Assembly (NCBI GenBank): GCA_963788215.1
Contig: CAWBFX010000010.1
Span: 372,001 to 436,000 of the forward strand
From: AC-32 sp963788215
GTDB lineage: Bacteria > Actinomycetota > Thermoleophilia > Gaiellales > Gaiellaceae
Length of the DNA stretch: 64,000 bases
Reading direction: 5' to 3'
The notes under the pieces are model-generated. The model saw nothing but the letters and a program-made list of their open reading frames with translations, searched no databases and had not been told where the DNA came from. Shown here one piece after another: positions 53,868 to 62,394 of this stretch (the stretch's first letter is position 1; every line of letters begins with the position of its first letter). The position numbers were made by a program, and so were the translations under genes.

Positions 53868-54530
53868 CTACCTGCGCGGCGGGACAAAGGCACGCACGCC
53901 GTTCGCCAGGCCAACCGCTACCCGTTGCTGGTACGCCCCGGTGTGGAGCGACCGCCAGTCGGCGGGGTTCGTGAGGAAGCCCGTCTCCACGAGCACCGCG
54001 GGCACGTTCGCCCAGTTGAACCCCGTCAGGTCGCTCCGCTTGACGATTCCGCGGTCGGCGGCGCCCGTCGCCCCGACCACCGCCTTCTGGAGTGCGAACC
54101 CGGCCCGCACGCTCCGCGCGTAGATGTCGTCCGTCCAGCCGCGGTGCCACGCAGGGACCAAGGTCGACACACCGTGCAGCGAGCGGTCGCCCGAGCCGTC
54201 GGCGTGGATCCGAACCATCAGCGCCGCGTGCCGCCGGTTGCAGAACCGGGCGCGCGCGATGTTCCCGTTTCCGTCGCCGATGTGGATCGTCGGCCCCGTC
54301 CGCGTCATCGCCACGCGGTAGCCCCGCGCGATCAGGACGGCCCGCGCCCGCTGCGCGATCGCCAGAGCGACGGCCGCCTCCCCGTGAGCCCCGCCGCCGT
54401 CCTTGATCTTCATGACGCGCGACCCCGGCCCGATCGGCTCGAGCTGCCGCCCGATCGCGGCCGGCGTCCCGTGCCCCGGGTCGAGGCAGATCAGCGCTGC
54501 TGCCGCGGCGACCCCTGCGGCGCCGATCAC
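53868..54530 (-). CDS. N-acetylmuramoyl-L-alanine amidase (Amidase_3)
   Basis: 220 residues from GTG. A short hydrophobic lead (G-V-A-A-A-A-A-L-I) serves as signal. The zinc ligands fit I-C-L-D-P-G-H-G, the Glu of H-G-E-A-A-V-A-L-A and the His of V-R-I-H-A-D-G-S. The catalytic Glu is in P-A-V-L-V-E-T-G-F-L-T-N. It cleaves peptidoglycan stem peptides. Its start overlaps the esterase stop (GTGA). Confidence 0.9.
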   Translation of the reverse strand: MIGAAGVAAAAALICLDPGHGTPAAIGRQLEPIGPGSRVMKIKDGGGAHGEAAVALAIAQRARAVLIARGYRVAMTRTGPTIHIGDGNGNIARARFCNRRHAALMVRIHADGSGDRSLHGVSTLVPAWHRGWTDDIYARSVRAGFALQKAVVGATGAADRGIVKRSDLTGFNWANVPAVLVETGFLTNPADWRSLHTGAYQQRVAVGLANGVRAFVPPRR

Positions 54531-55547
54531 GACAGGCGTTCCGCCAGGTACTTCAACGCGATCGGGTAGCGGTACTCGATCGCCGAGTGCGTCCCGTCGA
54601 AGAGCTCGAAGAAGACGTCGGTCACGCCGATCTTCTCGAGCTCCCTGCGGAAAGCCTCCGCGCCGAGGTCGAGGAAGAACTGGTCGCGCTTGCCGCAGTC
54701 GATGTAGATCGCAGTCAGCGAGCGCAGCGCGTCCGCCCGCTTAGAGACCATCCGCACCGGATCCCACTCGAGCCAGCGCTCCCAGACGTCCGGCCGGAGC
54801 TCACCGGTCTCGGTGTCGTAGGGAAGCTGCACTGTCCCGTCCTCGTCCGCCGAGTAGCAGGCCGCCATGCAGTAGTCGTTCAGGAGCGTGTGATCGGTGT
54901 CCTTCGAGAGCGGCGGCCGCGAGCGAAAATCGTCCCAGAAGCGCTCGAACGATCCCTCGTACTCGTCGCGAAGCGCGCGGACCGAGCGGCGCATGTCGGG
55001 CAGGTAGCACATCTCGAAGAGCGCGTCTCCCGCGTGGGTCGCCAACCCGCCGAAGACGTCCGGCCGCAACATCGCGTCGACCATCGCGCCGTAGCCGCCG
55101 CTCGACTTGCCCGCGATGCCGCGGTGCTCTGCGCCCTCGAGCGTCCGGTACTGGCCGTCCACCCAGGGCACGAGCTCGTCGCAGATGTACGTGAGGTAGC
55201 GCCCCGTCCCCGGCGAGTCGATGAACTGGCTCCCGCCGAGCTTCGTCCAGGCGTCGACGAACACGACGATGCAGGGCGGGCAGTCGCCGCTGCCGATCGC
55301 CTCGTCCACGAGCTCGGGGAAGTTGCGCCGGAACGGAAACCGGTTGCGCCACATGTCGAGCTGGCCGGTGAGCCCCTGGATCGCGTAGATCGACGGGTAG
55401 CGCTGGTCCGATGTCGTCGTACCCGGGCGGCACGTAGACCCACACCGGACGCCGGTGCGGATCGCCGAGCGGGTTGTCCTTGAGGACGTCGCTCTCGAAG
55501 ACGTGCTCGTCGAAGCGGCCGGCGACGTCAAAGGACCAGGGCTCCAC
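54527..55547 (-). CDS. Esterase-family (PF00756-like) hydrolase, frameshifted
   Basis: About 340 residues after correction. The N-terminal frame (V-E-P-W-S-F-D-V-A-G-R-F-D-E-H-V, P-V-W-V-Y-V-P-P-G-Y-D-D) must shift by one extra base near 55417 to S-D-Q-R-Y-P-S-I-Y-A-I-Q-G. The nucleophile is in I-A-G-K-S-S-G-G-Y-G-A-M. The late His in F-D-G-T-H-S-A-I completes the triad. It resembles enterochelin/mycolyltransferase-type esterases. No clear signal peptide is present; the start at GTG 55547 is tentative. Confidence 0.78.
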
Positions 55548-55561
55548 GCCCCGGATCGTAG

Positions 55562-55882
55562 TTACCTCAGCCAGGGAGCGAGGAAGCGCTCGATCGCGAC
55601 CGCTCCTCGCGGCGCGACGAGCCGCGCCTTCGCCTGCCGCCCGACGACGACGACGAGCGTCGGAACCTCGTCGATCCGGAAGCGCTCGTGGAGATCCGGC
55701 CGCTCCTTCTCCTCGACGCGGTCGATCCGGAACGTGTCGTGGTTGCCGCGCCGCTGCAGGACCTGCGCGAGGAACCCCTCGACGCGCCTGCACGAGCCGG
55801 AGGAGCCGGAGTAGAAGAAGACGAGGCGGGGTTTGGCTGTCGGGGACGAGTGCTCCGTGGTCGGAGCGACGGCCTCCGTCAT
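55562..55882 (-). CDS. Thioredoxin-fold protein without CXXC
   Basis: 106 residues. R-L-V-F-F-Y-S-G-S-S-G-S-C-R-R-V-E-G-F-L takes the place of the thioredoxin active site, leaving one Cys. The cis-Pro region I-D-E-V-P-T-L-V-V-V and the F-R-I-D-R-V strand are kept. Binding rather than disulfide exchange seems likely. The ATG overlaps the STAS gene stop by four bases. Confidence 0.72.
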   Translation of the reverse strand: MTEAVAPTTEHSSPTAKPRLVFFYSGSSGSCRRVEGFLAQVLQRRGNHDTFRIDRVEEKERPDLHERFRIDEVPTLVVVVGRQAKARLVAPRGAVAIERFLAPWLR

Positions 55883-56328
55883 CGGGCCCCCGGGGCCGGC
55901 ACCTCGGTCGACCAGGCCCCACGCTCGACGACCTCGGCGAGGACCTCGATCAGCGCGTCGTCGAGGGACTTGCACCAGCGGAGGCCGTCGAGGGACCCGT
56001 CCTGCACGAACGGCTCGACGGTGGAGTTCGCGCCGCTCACCACGACGAGCTCACCGCCGTCCGAGCGGAACCGGTCCGTCTCGTCCAGCAGGAGCGGGAA
56101 GGGCCACGAGTCATAGAGCGTCGCCTCGGTCAGGTCGACGACGACTCGCTTCGACGAGAGGCTTGGGTCGGCCAGCTCCTGCTCGAGCTTCTGCTGCGCA
56201 CCGTTCGCGACCGGCCCCGACAGCGTGATCACGCTGACGAAGGGACCAGCGGCGGAGCGCCGAATTTCGAATTCCCGGCCCTCGGTCACCCTGCGGAAAG
56301 TGTCGCCCCCGCCGGTATGGAGGGCCAC
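55879..56328 (-). CDS. STAS-domain protein
   Basis: 149 residues from GTG. S-V-I-T-L-S-G-P-V-A-N-G, V-V-V-D-L-T-E-A-T-L-Y-D-S-W-P-F and L-V-V-V-S-G-A-N give an anti-sigma-antagonist (STAS) fold. The T-L-Y-D-S-W segment places a Ser where antagonists are phosphorylated. No anti-sigma kinase is next to it. It is coupled to the thioredoxin-fold gene. Confidence 0.72.
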   Translation of the reverse strand: MALHTGGGDTFRRVTEGREFEIRRSAAGPFVSVITLSGPVANGAQQKLEQELADPSLSSKRVVVDLTEATLYDSWPFPLLLDETDRFRSDGGELVVVSGANSTVEPFVQDGSLDGLRWCKSLDDALIEVLAEVVERGAWSTEVPAPGAR

Positions 56329-56343
56329 ATAATTTCCGCCTGC

Positions 56344-57054
56344 TTACTGTGAGGCCACCCTCACAAACCTCACCAGCGTGTAGCCCGCTCCGCGGACGGT
56401 GAGCAGCCGCTCCGGGCCTCGGGGGTCATCCTCGATCTTGCGCCGGAGGTTCGAGATGTGGATGTCGGCCGCGCGCTCGTCGCCGATGTACGGGCTCTGC
56501 CAGAGGTGCTCCATGATCTCGCGCCGGCTGTAGACCCGCTCCGGCTCCTCCGAGAGGAGCGTCAGGAGGCGGAACTCCGAGCGCGTCAGGTGAACCGTCT
56601 CGCCGCCCACGGTCACCTGGTGGCGCGCGAAGTCGACCCGAACGTCGCCGACCTGGCGAACGCCGCCGGCCGCCATGCGGTCGAGCTCGCGGCGGCGCAG
56701 GATCGCGCGCACGCGGCTGATCAGCTCCGCCATGGAGAACGGCTTGGTGACGTAGTCGTCCGCGCCGAGCTCGAGGCCGAGGACGCGGTCGAGCTCCGAG
56801 TCGCGCGCGCTCAGCAGGATGATGGGCACGTCGCTCTCCGAGCGGAGGGTCCTGCAGACGTCGGTCCCGAAGAGGCGCGGCATCATCACGTTGAGGATCA
56901 CGACGTCGAACTGCGCCGCCCGCGCTTTCTCGAGCGCGTCCTCGCCGTCGCGGGCGATCTCGACGTGAAAGTGCTCCTGCTCGAGGCTGTGGCTGATCGC
57001 GTCGACCACGGCGTTGTCGTCGTCGGCCACCAGGATGCGGGCAATTGTGGGCAA
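56344..57054 (-). CDS. OmpR/PhoB-family response regulator
   Basis: 236 residues from a TTG (AGGGAC upstream). The receiver has D-D-D near residue 10, V-V-I-L-N-V-M-M-P at 53-61 and K at Y-V-T-K-P-F. The phosphoacceptor position reads N rather than D: V-V-I-L-N-V where most have V-L-D. The winged helix (H-L-T-R-S-E-F-R-L-L-T-L-L, Y-I-G-D-E-R-A-A-D-I-H-I-S-N-L-R-R-K) is standard. It follows the similar regulator at 57120 by 65 bases. Confidence 0.88.
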   Translation of the reverse strand: MPTIARILVADDDNAVVDAISHSLEQEHFHVEIARDGEDALEKARAAQFDVVILNVMMPRLFGTDVCRTLRSESDVPIILLSARDSELDRVLGLELGADDYVTKPFSMAELISRVRAILRRRELDRMAAGGVRQVGDVRVDFARHQVTVGGETVHLTRSEFRLLTLLSEEPERVYSRREIMEHLWQSPYIGDERAADIHISNLRRKIEDDPRGPERLLTVRGAGYTLVRFVRVASQ

Positions 57055-57119
57055 AGTCCCTCTACTGAGTGAACCTAGCTCGCCCGGACCTATCCGAGTG
57101 TGTGGGTTCGCTTACGAAA

Positions 57120-57785
57120 TCAGGCGCGCAGGCGGTAGCCCTCGCCGCGAATAGTCTCGATCATCGCCGGGCCCAGCTTGCGGCGGAGGTTCGAGACGTG
57201 GATGTCGCTCGCACGCTCGATGCCCACATACTGGCTCTGCCAGAGCTTCTCCATGATCTCGTGCCGCGTGACGACCTCTCCCGCGTGTTCGGCCAGCAAG
57301 GCGAGCAGCCGAAATTCGGAGCGAGTGAGCGGGACGCGCTCGCCGCCGCGCGTGACGGTGTCCGCCGCGAAGTCGATCTCGAGCTCTCCGAGGCGGCGGA
57401 TGAGCGGTGCGAGCCGCCGCTCGCGGTCCCGGCGGCGCAGGATCGCGCGTACCCGGCTGACGAGCTCGTTCAGGCCGAACGGCTTGGTGACGTAGTCGTC
57501 GGCGCCGAGCTCGAGGCCCAGGACGCGCTCGGCGCGCGAGTCGCGGCCGCTCAACAGCACGACCGGCGTGTCGCCGCAGGAGCCGAGCTCGCGCAGGACG
57601 TCGGTGCCGTACAGGCGCGGCATCATCACGTTCAGGATCACGAGGTCGTAGCCGTCGTCGCGCGCCGCCGCCAGGGCCGCCTCGCCGTCCGTGACCGTGT
57701 CGACCTCGAACTGCTCGCGCTCTAGTGAGTACGCGATCGAGTCCAGCACGCTCTGGTCGTCGTCGGCGACGAGGATCCGGCTCAC
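57120..57785 (-). CDS. OmpR/PhoB-family response regulator
   Basis: 221 residues from GTG. I-L-V-A-D-D-D-Q-S-V-L-D, L-V-I-L-N-V-M-M-P-R-L-Y-G-T and Y-V-T-K-P-F-G-L form the receiver; Asn again replaces the usual phosphoacceptor Asp. The DNA-binding domain (L-T-R-S-E-F-R-L-L-A-L-L, A-S-D-I-H-V-S-N-L-R-R-K) is intact. It is about 55 percent alike to the next gene by eye, an apparent tandem duplicate. The GTG overlaps the kinase stop. Confidence 0.88.
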   Translation of the reverse strand: MSRILVADDDQSVLDSIAYSLEREQFEVDTVTDGEAALAAARDDGYDLVILNVMMPRLYGTDVLRELGSCGDTPVVLLSGRDSRAERVLGLELGADDYVTKPFGLNELVSRVRAILRRRDRERRLAPLIRRLGELEIDFAADTVTRGGERVPLTRSEFRLLALLAEHAGEVVTRHEIMEKLWQSQYVGIERASDIHVSNLRRKLGPAMIETIRGEGYRLRA

Positions 57786-58477
57786 GAGCCGTCCCGAGCC
57801 GTGGGCAGGACAACGCGCGCAGTTGTCCCGCCGCCGGTCCTCGGACCGATCTCCACCTCGCCGCCGAGGGCGCGGATCGCCTCGCGGACGATCGTCAGGC
57901 CGATACCGAGCCCTTCCACCTCGGGGGCGTCGTGGCGGGCGAGCTCGCGGGCGATAAGCGCCTGGTCGGACGGCACGAGGCCGTGGCCGGTGTCGCGGAC
58001 TTCGATCGCGATGTGCCCGTCGTTCGCGGACGCGACGAGTGCGATGCTTCCGGAATCCGTGTGCTGCGCAGCGTTCGCGACGAGATTCGCGAGCAGTTGC
58101 TCGAGCACACGCGGGTTGGTCGCGACCTCGAGGTCGCGCGGTGCCTCGATCTCGAGCGCGACTCCGAGGTGGGGAGTCACGCCCTCCATCACCTGCTGCA
58201 GGATCGGCTCGACGGGCACGCGCGAGACAGCGGGCTGCTCGTCGCCCGACTGGACGCGCGCGAGGATCAGAAGTGCGTCGAGCAGGCGCTCGAGACGCGC
58301 CGTGTTGCGCTCGATGTGCTCGAGGAAGCGGTCTCGCTCGTCCGGGTTGTCTTTCGCGCCGGCCTGAAGGACCTCGATCGCGCTCGAGATCGCGGAGACG
58401 GGCGTGCGCAGCTCGTGGGCCGCGTTCTTGACGAAGTCCCGCGGGCCCGCCCAGCCGGTCGTTTGTCTTGAAGAAAT
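57782..58477 (-). CDS. Sensor histidine kinase, N-terminus unclear
   Basis: About 231 residues. The H-box is N-A-A-H-E-L-R-T-P-V-S-A-I and the N-box V-A-N-A-A-Q-H-T-D; D-T-G-H-G-L-V and G-L-G-I-G-L-T-I-V are the G boxes. There is no sensor domain. As written, the frame can open only at an ATT (58477) four bases after AAGGGAGG. Removing one G from GGG near 58457 instead gives N-D-R-L-A-G-P-R-D-F-V-K, a normal kinase linker, with a more upstream start. Both readings are open. Confidence 0.78.
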   Translation of the reverse strand: MSSRQTTGWAGPRDFVKNAAHELRTPVSAISSAIEVLQAGAKDNPDERDRFLEHIERNTARLERLLDALLILARVQSGDEQPAVSRVPVEPILQQVMEGVTPHLGVALEIEAPRDLEVATNPRVLEQLLANLVANAAQHTDSGSIALVASANDGHIAIEVRDTGHGLVPSDQALIARELARHDAPEVEGLGIGLTIVREAIRALGGEVEIGPRTGGGTTARVVLPTARDGS

Positions 58478-58532
58478 GCCGCCTCCCTTGGCTGACTGAG
58501 AGGGTAGCGCGTGAGCGTGACGCGAGCAAAAC

Positions 58533-58544
58533 GTGAAGCTTCAC
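58533..58544. promoter_or_regulatory. Palindrome between kinase and copper-binding genes
   Basis: GTGAAGCTTCAC is a perfect 12-base palindrome in the divergent gap 58478-58590. It could be the operator of one of the OmpR-type regulators encoded next to it. Confidence 0.4.
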
Positions 58545-58590
58545 ACACGAGTTCGCGGCCGCCTGCGACAGCGCCCGTAGCGTGGGCTCA

Positions 58591-58956
58591 ATGGCCGAGG
58601 AAGAGCGGCGCTCGCAGGTCGGTATCTCGCAGGAGGTGCGCGAGTGCATCAGGGCCACCTCGGAGTGCTACAACGTATCGGCGGAGACCTTCAGGTACTG
58701 CGTCGAGGGCGAGATGGACATGCGGGATCCACAGCTCATGCGCATGCTGATCGACTGCTGTGAGGTCTGCCAGACGACCCAGAACTCGCTGCTCCGCGGC
58801 TCCGACCTCTCCCTGATGATGTCGGCCGTGTGCGTGGAGGCCTGCGAGCAGCTCGCCGCCGCCTGCCGCGACGTGGACGGCTCCGACGAGCAGTTGACGC
58901 GCTGCGCCGAGACGTCCGACGAGACTGCCGACTGCTGTCGCAGGCTCGCGGTCTAG
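58591..58956 (+). CDS. Cys-rich four-helix-bundle copper-binding-type protein
   Basis: 121 residues with nine cysteines placed along four predicted helices: V-R-E-C-I, S-E-C-Y, R-Y-C-V, D-C-C-E-V-C, V-C-V-E-A-C-E-Q, A-A-C-R, R-C-A-E and D-C-C-R-R. This is the pattern of DUF326/Csp copper-storage proteins. No export signal is visible, so it is the cytosolic type. It is divergent from the kinase/regulator genes, which could sense metal. Confidence 0.85.
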   Translation: MAEEERRSQVGISQEVRECIRATSECYNVSAETFRYCVEGEMDMRDPQLMRMLIDCCEVCQTTQNSLLRGSDLSLMMSAVCVEACEQLAAACRDVDGSDEQLTRCAETSDETADCCRRLAV

Positions 58957-58962
58957 TACTAG

Positions 58963-59877
58963 TCAGGCCGGAATCTTCTCGAGCAGGCCCTTGAGCTCGG
59001 CGGCGTTCACCGGCGCCTGCGCGATCGTCTCGCCGCCGACCGCCGAGCGGCCGTTGTTGTTGAACATCGCGTAGACGACCTCTGCCTTGCCGGCGAGCTC
59101 GCGGAGCTGCCCCGCCCACTCCCGGAGCTCGTCCTCGGAGTAGAGGTAGTCGAAGCGCTCGGCCGCGCTGCCGGTGCGCTTGTTCCAGGTCTCCGCGTTG
59201 CGCCCGTGGAAGCGGACGTAGGCGGTCGGGCTCGTCGTGGCGACGACGGTGGGGAGGACGTTGCGCCCCTCGGTCCGCGGCGCGTCGACGATGACGTAGG
59301 TCATGCCGTGGCGCTCGAGGAACGCGAGCGTCTCGTCACGATGCTCGTCGTCGAGCCAGGCCGCGTGGCGGAACTCGACGAGCGCCTCGTCGCCCTGCAG
59401 CTGCTCGACGGCCCATTCGAGGTAGTCGAGCGAGGCCGGCTTCGGCACGACGTACGACGGAAACTGGAGCAGGATCCCGCCGAGCTTGCCGGTCTCGCGC
59501 AACGGCTCGAGCGCGTCGTGGAAGCGGCGGAAGATCTCGGCGCGAAACTCGCGCGACGGCCGCTCGACGCGGCCGCGCCGGTCGAGCGGCGCCTCGTCGC
59601 GCAGGTCGGGCGGCAGCTGCTCGACCTTGACCGGATGGCGCGTCATCACGCCGAAGGCCTTCACGTGCATGACGAACCCCTCAGGTGTGCGGTCGGCCCA
59701 GTTCTGCACCATCTCGCGCGCGGGAAGGTGGTAGTAGGTCGAGTTCGCCTCGACGGTGTCGAAGCGCTCGGTGTAGTAGTGGAGCCGCTCCTCGGCTCCC
59801 TTGATCCCGCGCGGGTAGAAGTGCTTCGTCAGCGACTCGTCCGCCCAAGAGCACGTGCCGATCCGGATCGGGGCCAC
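58963..59877 (-). CDS. DUF72-family TIM-barrel protein
   Basis: 304 residues from GTG. I-R-I-G-T-C-S-W-A-D, F-D-T-V-E-A-N-S-T-Y-Y and L-L-Q-F-P-S-Y-V, then A-L-V-E-F-R-H-A-A-W and A-Y-V-R-F-H-G-R-N, are the DUF72 signature. The fold resembles xylose isomerase-like barrels, and the function is unknown. Length is about normal. It stands alone between the Cys-rich protein and the sensory operon. Confidence 0.88.
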   Translation of the reverse strand: MAPIRIGTCSWADESLTKHFYPRGIKGAEERLHYYTERFDTVEANSTYYHLPAREMVQNWADRTPEGFVMHVKAFGVMTRHPVKVEQLPPDLRDEAPLDRRGRVERPSREFRAEIFRRFHDALEPLRETGKLGGILLQFPSYVVPKPASLDYLEWAVEQLQGDEALVEFRHAAWLDDEHRDETLAFLERHGMTYVIVDAPRTEGRNVLPTVVATTSPTAYVRFHGRNAETWNKRTGSAAERFDYLYSEDELREWAGQLRELAGKAEVVYAMFNNNGRSAVGGETIAQAPVNAAELKGLLEKIPA

Positions 59878-59899
59878 GGCCCGATCCTAGTAGTCGCGA

Positions 59900-61369
59900 C
59901 TAGGCGACCGGAGCCGGCTCGACGCCGGTCGGGACGCGCGCGAGCGGAAGGTCGACGTGGAACGCCGAGCCCGATCCTTCGCGCGACGTCAGCCAGATCC
60001 GGCCCTGCATGCGGCGCACGAGCTCGCGGGAGATGTAGAGCCCGAGGCCGCTCCCGCCGACGCCGCGGCTCAGGTGCGGATCGACCCGGTAGAACTTGCC
60101 GAAGACCCGCTGCTGCTCCGCGGCGGGGATCCCGATGCCCTCGTCGCGCACGGTGATCCGGACGCTGTTCACCAGGGGCTCGATCTCGATCACGACGCCG
60201 CCGCCCTCCGGCGAGTACTTGACGGCGTTCTCGACGAGGTTGAGCAGGACCTGGCGAAGGCGGCTCTCGTCGGCGAGCACGCACGCGGCCGCGCTGTCGC
60301 CCGCCACCTGGATCGCGATGTCCTCGCGCTCGGCGAAGACCGTCTGCATCTCGTCGGCGACCGAGCGCACGAGGGGCACGACCTCGACGCGCTGCTCCTC
60401 CAGCCCGAGGCGCCCTGCGTCGAGCGTGTTCGCAAGCAGGATGTCTCCGGCGATCCGGGTCAGGCGCTCGCACTCGCCGGTGATGATCTCGAGGAGGCGG
60501 CGCGTGGTCTCTGGGTCGATGGTGAGGTCTTCTCGACGCAGCGTGTGGGCGGCTCCGTAGATCGCGGCCAGCGGCGTGCGCAGCTCGTGCGAGATCGTCG
60601 CGACGAAGTCGCCCTTCATCTCCTCGAGCGCCCGCTCCTGGGTTGCGTTCCTGAACGCGTAGACGACCCCGCCCTCGAGCTGGACTCCCGAGATCGAGAG
60701 CCAGAGCTCGCGCCCGTCGATCTCGAGCGGCAGGGTCTTGGACGGCGCCGCCGGACCGGGGCGGGGGCCCACCGGCACGAGCGCCTGGAGCTCGACCCAG
60801 CCCGCGAGAACGTCGACGGCGGGCCGTCCGAGCACGCCCTCCGGGTCGAGCCCGGTGATGGCCGCAGCCGCAGGATTCCAGTGCTGCACGAGCCCTTCGG
60901 CGTCGACGAGGAAGACGCCGTCATCGACGTGCTCGAGCACGCGCGCGTGCTGCTCGAGCGCGAGCCGCTGCTCCTCGACCTGCCGCTCGAGCCGGCGCAC
61001 GTCGATCGCGCGCTGCAGCGATGCGACGAAGTACTCGCGGTCGATCGGCTTCTGGACGAAGTCGTACGCGCCGCCGCGGAGCGCCTTTACCGCGAGATCG
61101 TGCTCGCCGTGGCCGGTGATCAGGAGGGTCGGCGTCTTCGGCCGCAGCTGCTTGATCTCGCGCAGGACGGCGAGGCCGTCCATGCCGGGCATCTTGATGT
61201 CGGTCACGACGGCGTCGTAGTCGACGCGCGCCACGCGATCGAGCGCCTCCACGGCGTTGTCGCAGGTGTCGATGCGCATCCCGTCGAGCCGCAGCCGCAG
61301 CATCTCCGGCAGCGCCTCGAGCAGGGCCATGTCGTCATCGACGATCAGGATGCGCGCGGCGTCGATCAC
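59900..61369 (-). CDS. Receiver-PAS-histidine kinase hybrid
   Basis: 489 residues from GTG. The receiver (1-125) has D-D-D-M, phosphoacceptor Asp in V-V-T-D-I-K-M-P-G-M-D-G and the K of V-Q-K-P. A short coiled coil and a PAS domain (about 145-255; G-V-F-L-V-D-A-E-G-L-V-Q-H-W-N-P) follow. The kinase has the H-box I-S-H-E-L-R-T-P-L-A-A-I and G-S-G-L-G-L-Y-I. The receiver is at the N-terminus, so it likely takes phosphate from, or is controlled by, the kinase encoded upstream (four-base overlap). Confidence 0.92.
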   Translation of the reverse strand: MIDAARILIVDDDMALLEALPEMLRLRLDGMRIDTCDNAVEALDRVARVDYDAVVTDIKMPGMDGLAVLREIKQLRPKTPTLLITGHGEHDLAVKALRGGAYDFVQKPIDREYFVASLQRAIDVRRLERQVEEQRLALEQHARVLEHVDDGVFLVDAEGLVQHWNPAAAAITGLDPEGVLGRPAVDVLAGWVELQALVPVGPRPGPAAPSKTLPLEIDGRELWLSISGVQLEGGVVYAFRNATQERALEEMKGDFVATISHELRTPLAAIYGAAHTLRREDLTIDPETTRRLLEIITGECERLTRIAGDILLANTLDAGRLGLEEQRVEVVPLVRSVADEMQTVFAEREDIAIQVAGDSAAACVLADESRLRQVLLNLVENAVKYSPEGGGVVIEIEPLVNSVRITVRDEGIGIPAAEQQRVFGKFYRVDPHLSRGVGGSGLGLYISRELVRRMQGRIWLTSREGSGSAFHVDLPLARVPTGVEPAPVA

Positions 61370-62394
61370 GCGAGCGCCTCCTGGTCGAGCAGCGCCGGAA
61401 GCTCGATCCGGAAGGCTGCGCCGCGGCCGCTCCGCTGTTCGACGGCGATCTCGCCGCCGTGCTCCTTGACGATGCTGTACGTGATCGAAAGGCCCAGGCC
61501 CGTGCCGGCGCCGACCTCCTTCGTCGTGAAGAAGGGATCGAAGATGCGTTGCTCGAGCTCGCGCTGGATCCCCGCGCCCGAGTCGGAGAAGCGGATCGTG
61601 ATGAGCTCCTCGTCACGCGTCGTCTCGATCCAGATCCGCTTCGTACGCGCGTCCTCGAGCGCGTCGCGCGCGTTCGTCAGCAGGTTCACGAACACCTGCT
61701 CGAGCTGGATGGGATTGCCGAAGACGACGAGCTCCTCGAGGCAGAGGTCCAGCACGACCTCGATCCCCCGCAGGCGGAGCTGCTCCTGCATCAGGAGCAG
61801 CGAGTGCTCGATCACCTCGTCGATGTCCGCGGGCTCGAACGTGACGGAGGCGGCCCGGCCGAACGTCCGCAGGTGGGAGATGATCACGGTCGCCTTCCGC
61901 ACTTGCTCCATCGCGTTCTCGAGCTCACGCTCGGCTGCCTCGGCGTCGAACCGGCCGAGCCGGATCTGGTCGAGCACGTTGCCGACGAAGAGGCCGATGT
62001 TGTTCAGAGGGTTGTTGAGCTCGTGCGCGACACCGGTGGTCAGCTCCCCGAGGGTCGCGAGCTTGCCGGCCTGGACGAGCTGCTCCTGCTTCTCGCGCAG
62101 CTCCTGCTCGCGGCGCTCCATCTCCTGCGTGGTCTCACGCAGGTCGCCCATGATGTGGATCATCGCCTTGCGGCTGTCGCCCAGCTTCTGGTTGGACTGG
62201 TGCGAGTCCTCGAGGATGTGGAGCATGGCCTTGCGCTGCTCGCCGAGCTTGCGGTTCGACTCGTTCAGGTCGCCCATGATGTGAATGAGCGCGCGGCGGC
62301 GCTCCTCGGCCTGGGCAACGTGTTGCTCCAGGCGAGCGATTTCCTGGCGCAGGGCGGCTGCGCTGGGCTTTGCCTCCGCCTTGCGCGGGTCCAT
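61366..62394 (-). CDS. NtrB-like histidine kinase with repeated coiled coil
   Basis: 342 residues. Residues 15-110 are a coiled coil with three related units: R-A-L-I-H-I-M-G-D-L-N-E-S-N, K-A-M-L-H-I-L-E-D-S-H-Q-S-N and K-A-M-I-H-I-M-G-D-L-R-E-T-T. The H-box is G-V-A-H-E-L-N-N-P-L-N-N-I, and F-D-P-F-F-T-T-K-E-V-G-A-G-T-G-L-G-L is intact. It has no membrane segment. It starts one base inside the end of the triple-PAS gene. Confidence 0.92.
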   Translation of the reverse strand: MDPRKAEAKPSAAALRQEIARLEQHVAQAEERRRALIHIMGDLNESNRKLGEQRKAMLHILEDSHQSNQKLGDSRKAMIHIMGDLRETTQEMERREQELREKQEQLVQAGKLATLGELTTGVAHELNNPLNNIGLFVGNVLDQIRLGRFDAEAAERELENAMEQVRKATVIISHLRTFGRAASVTFEPADIDEVIEHSLLLMQEQLRLRGIEVVLDLCLEELVVFGNPIQLEQVFVNLLTNARDALEDARTKRIWIETTRDEELITIRFSDSGAGIQRELEQRIFDPFFTTKEVGAGTGLGLSITYSIVKEHGGEIAVEQRSGRGAAFRIELPALLDQEALA

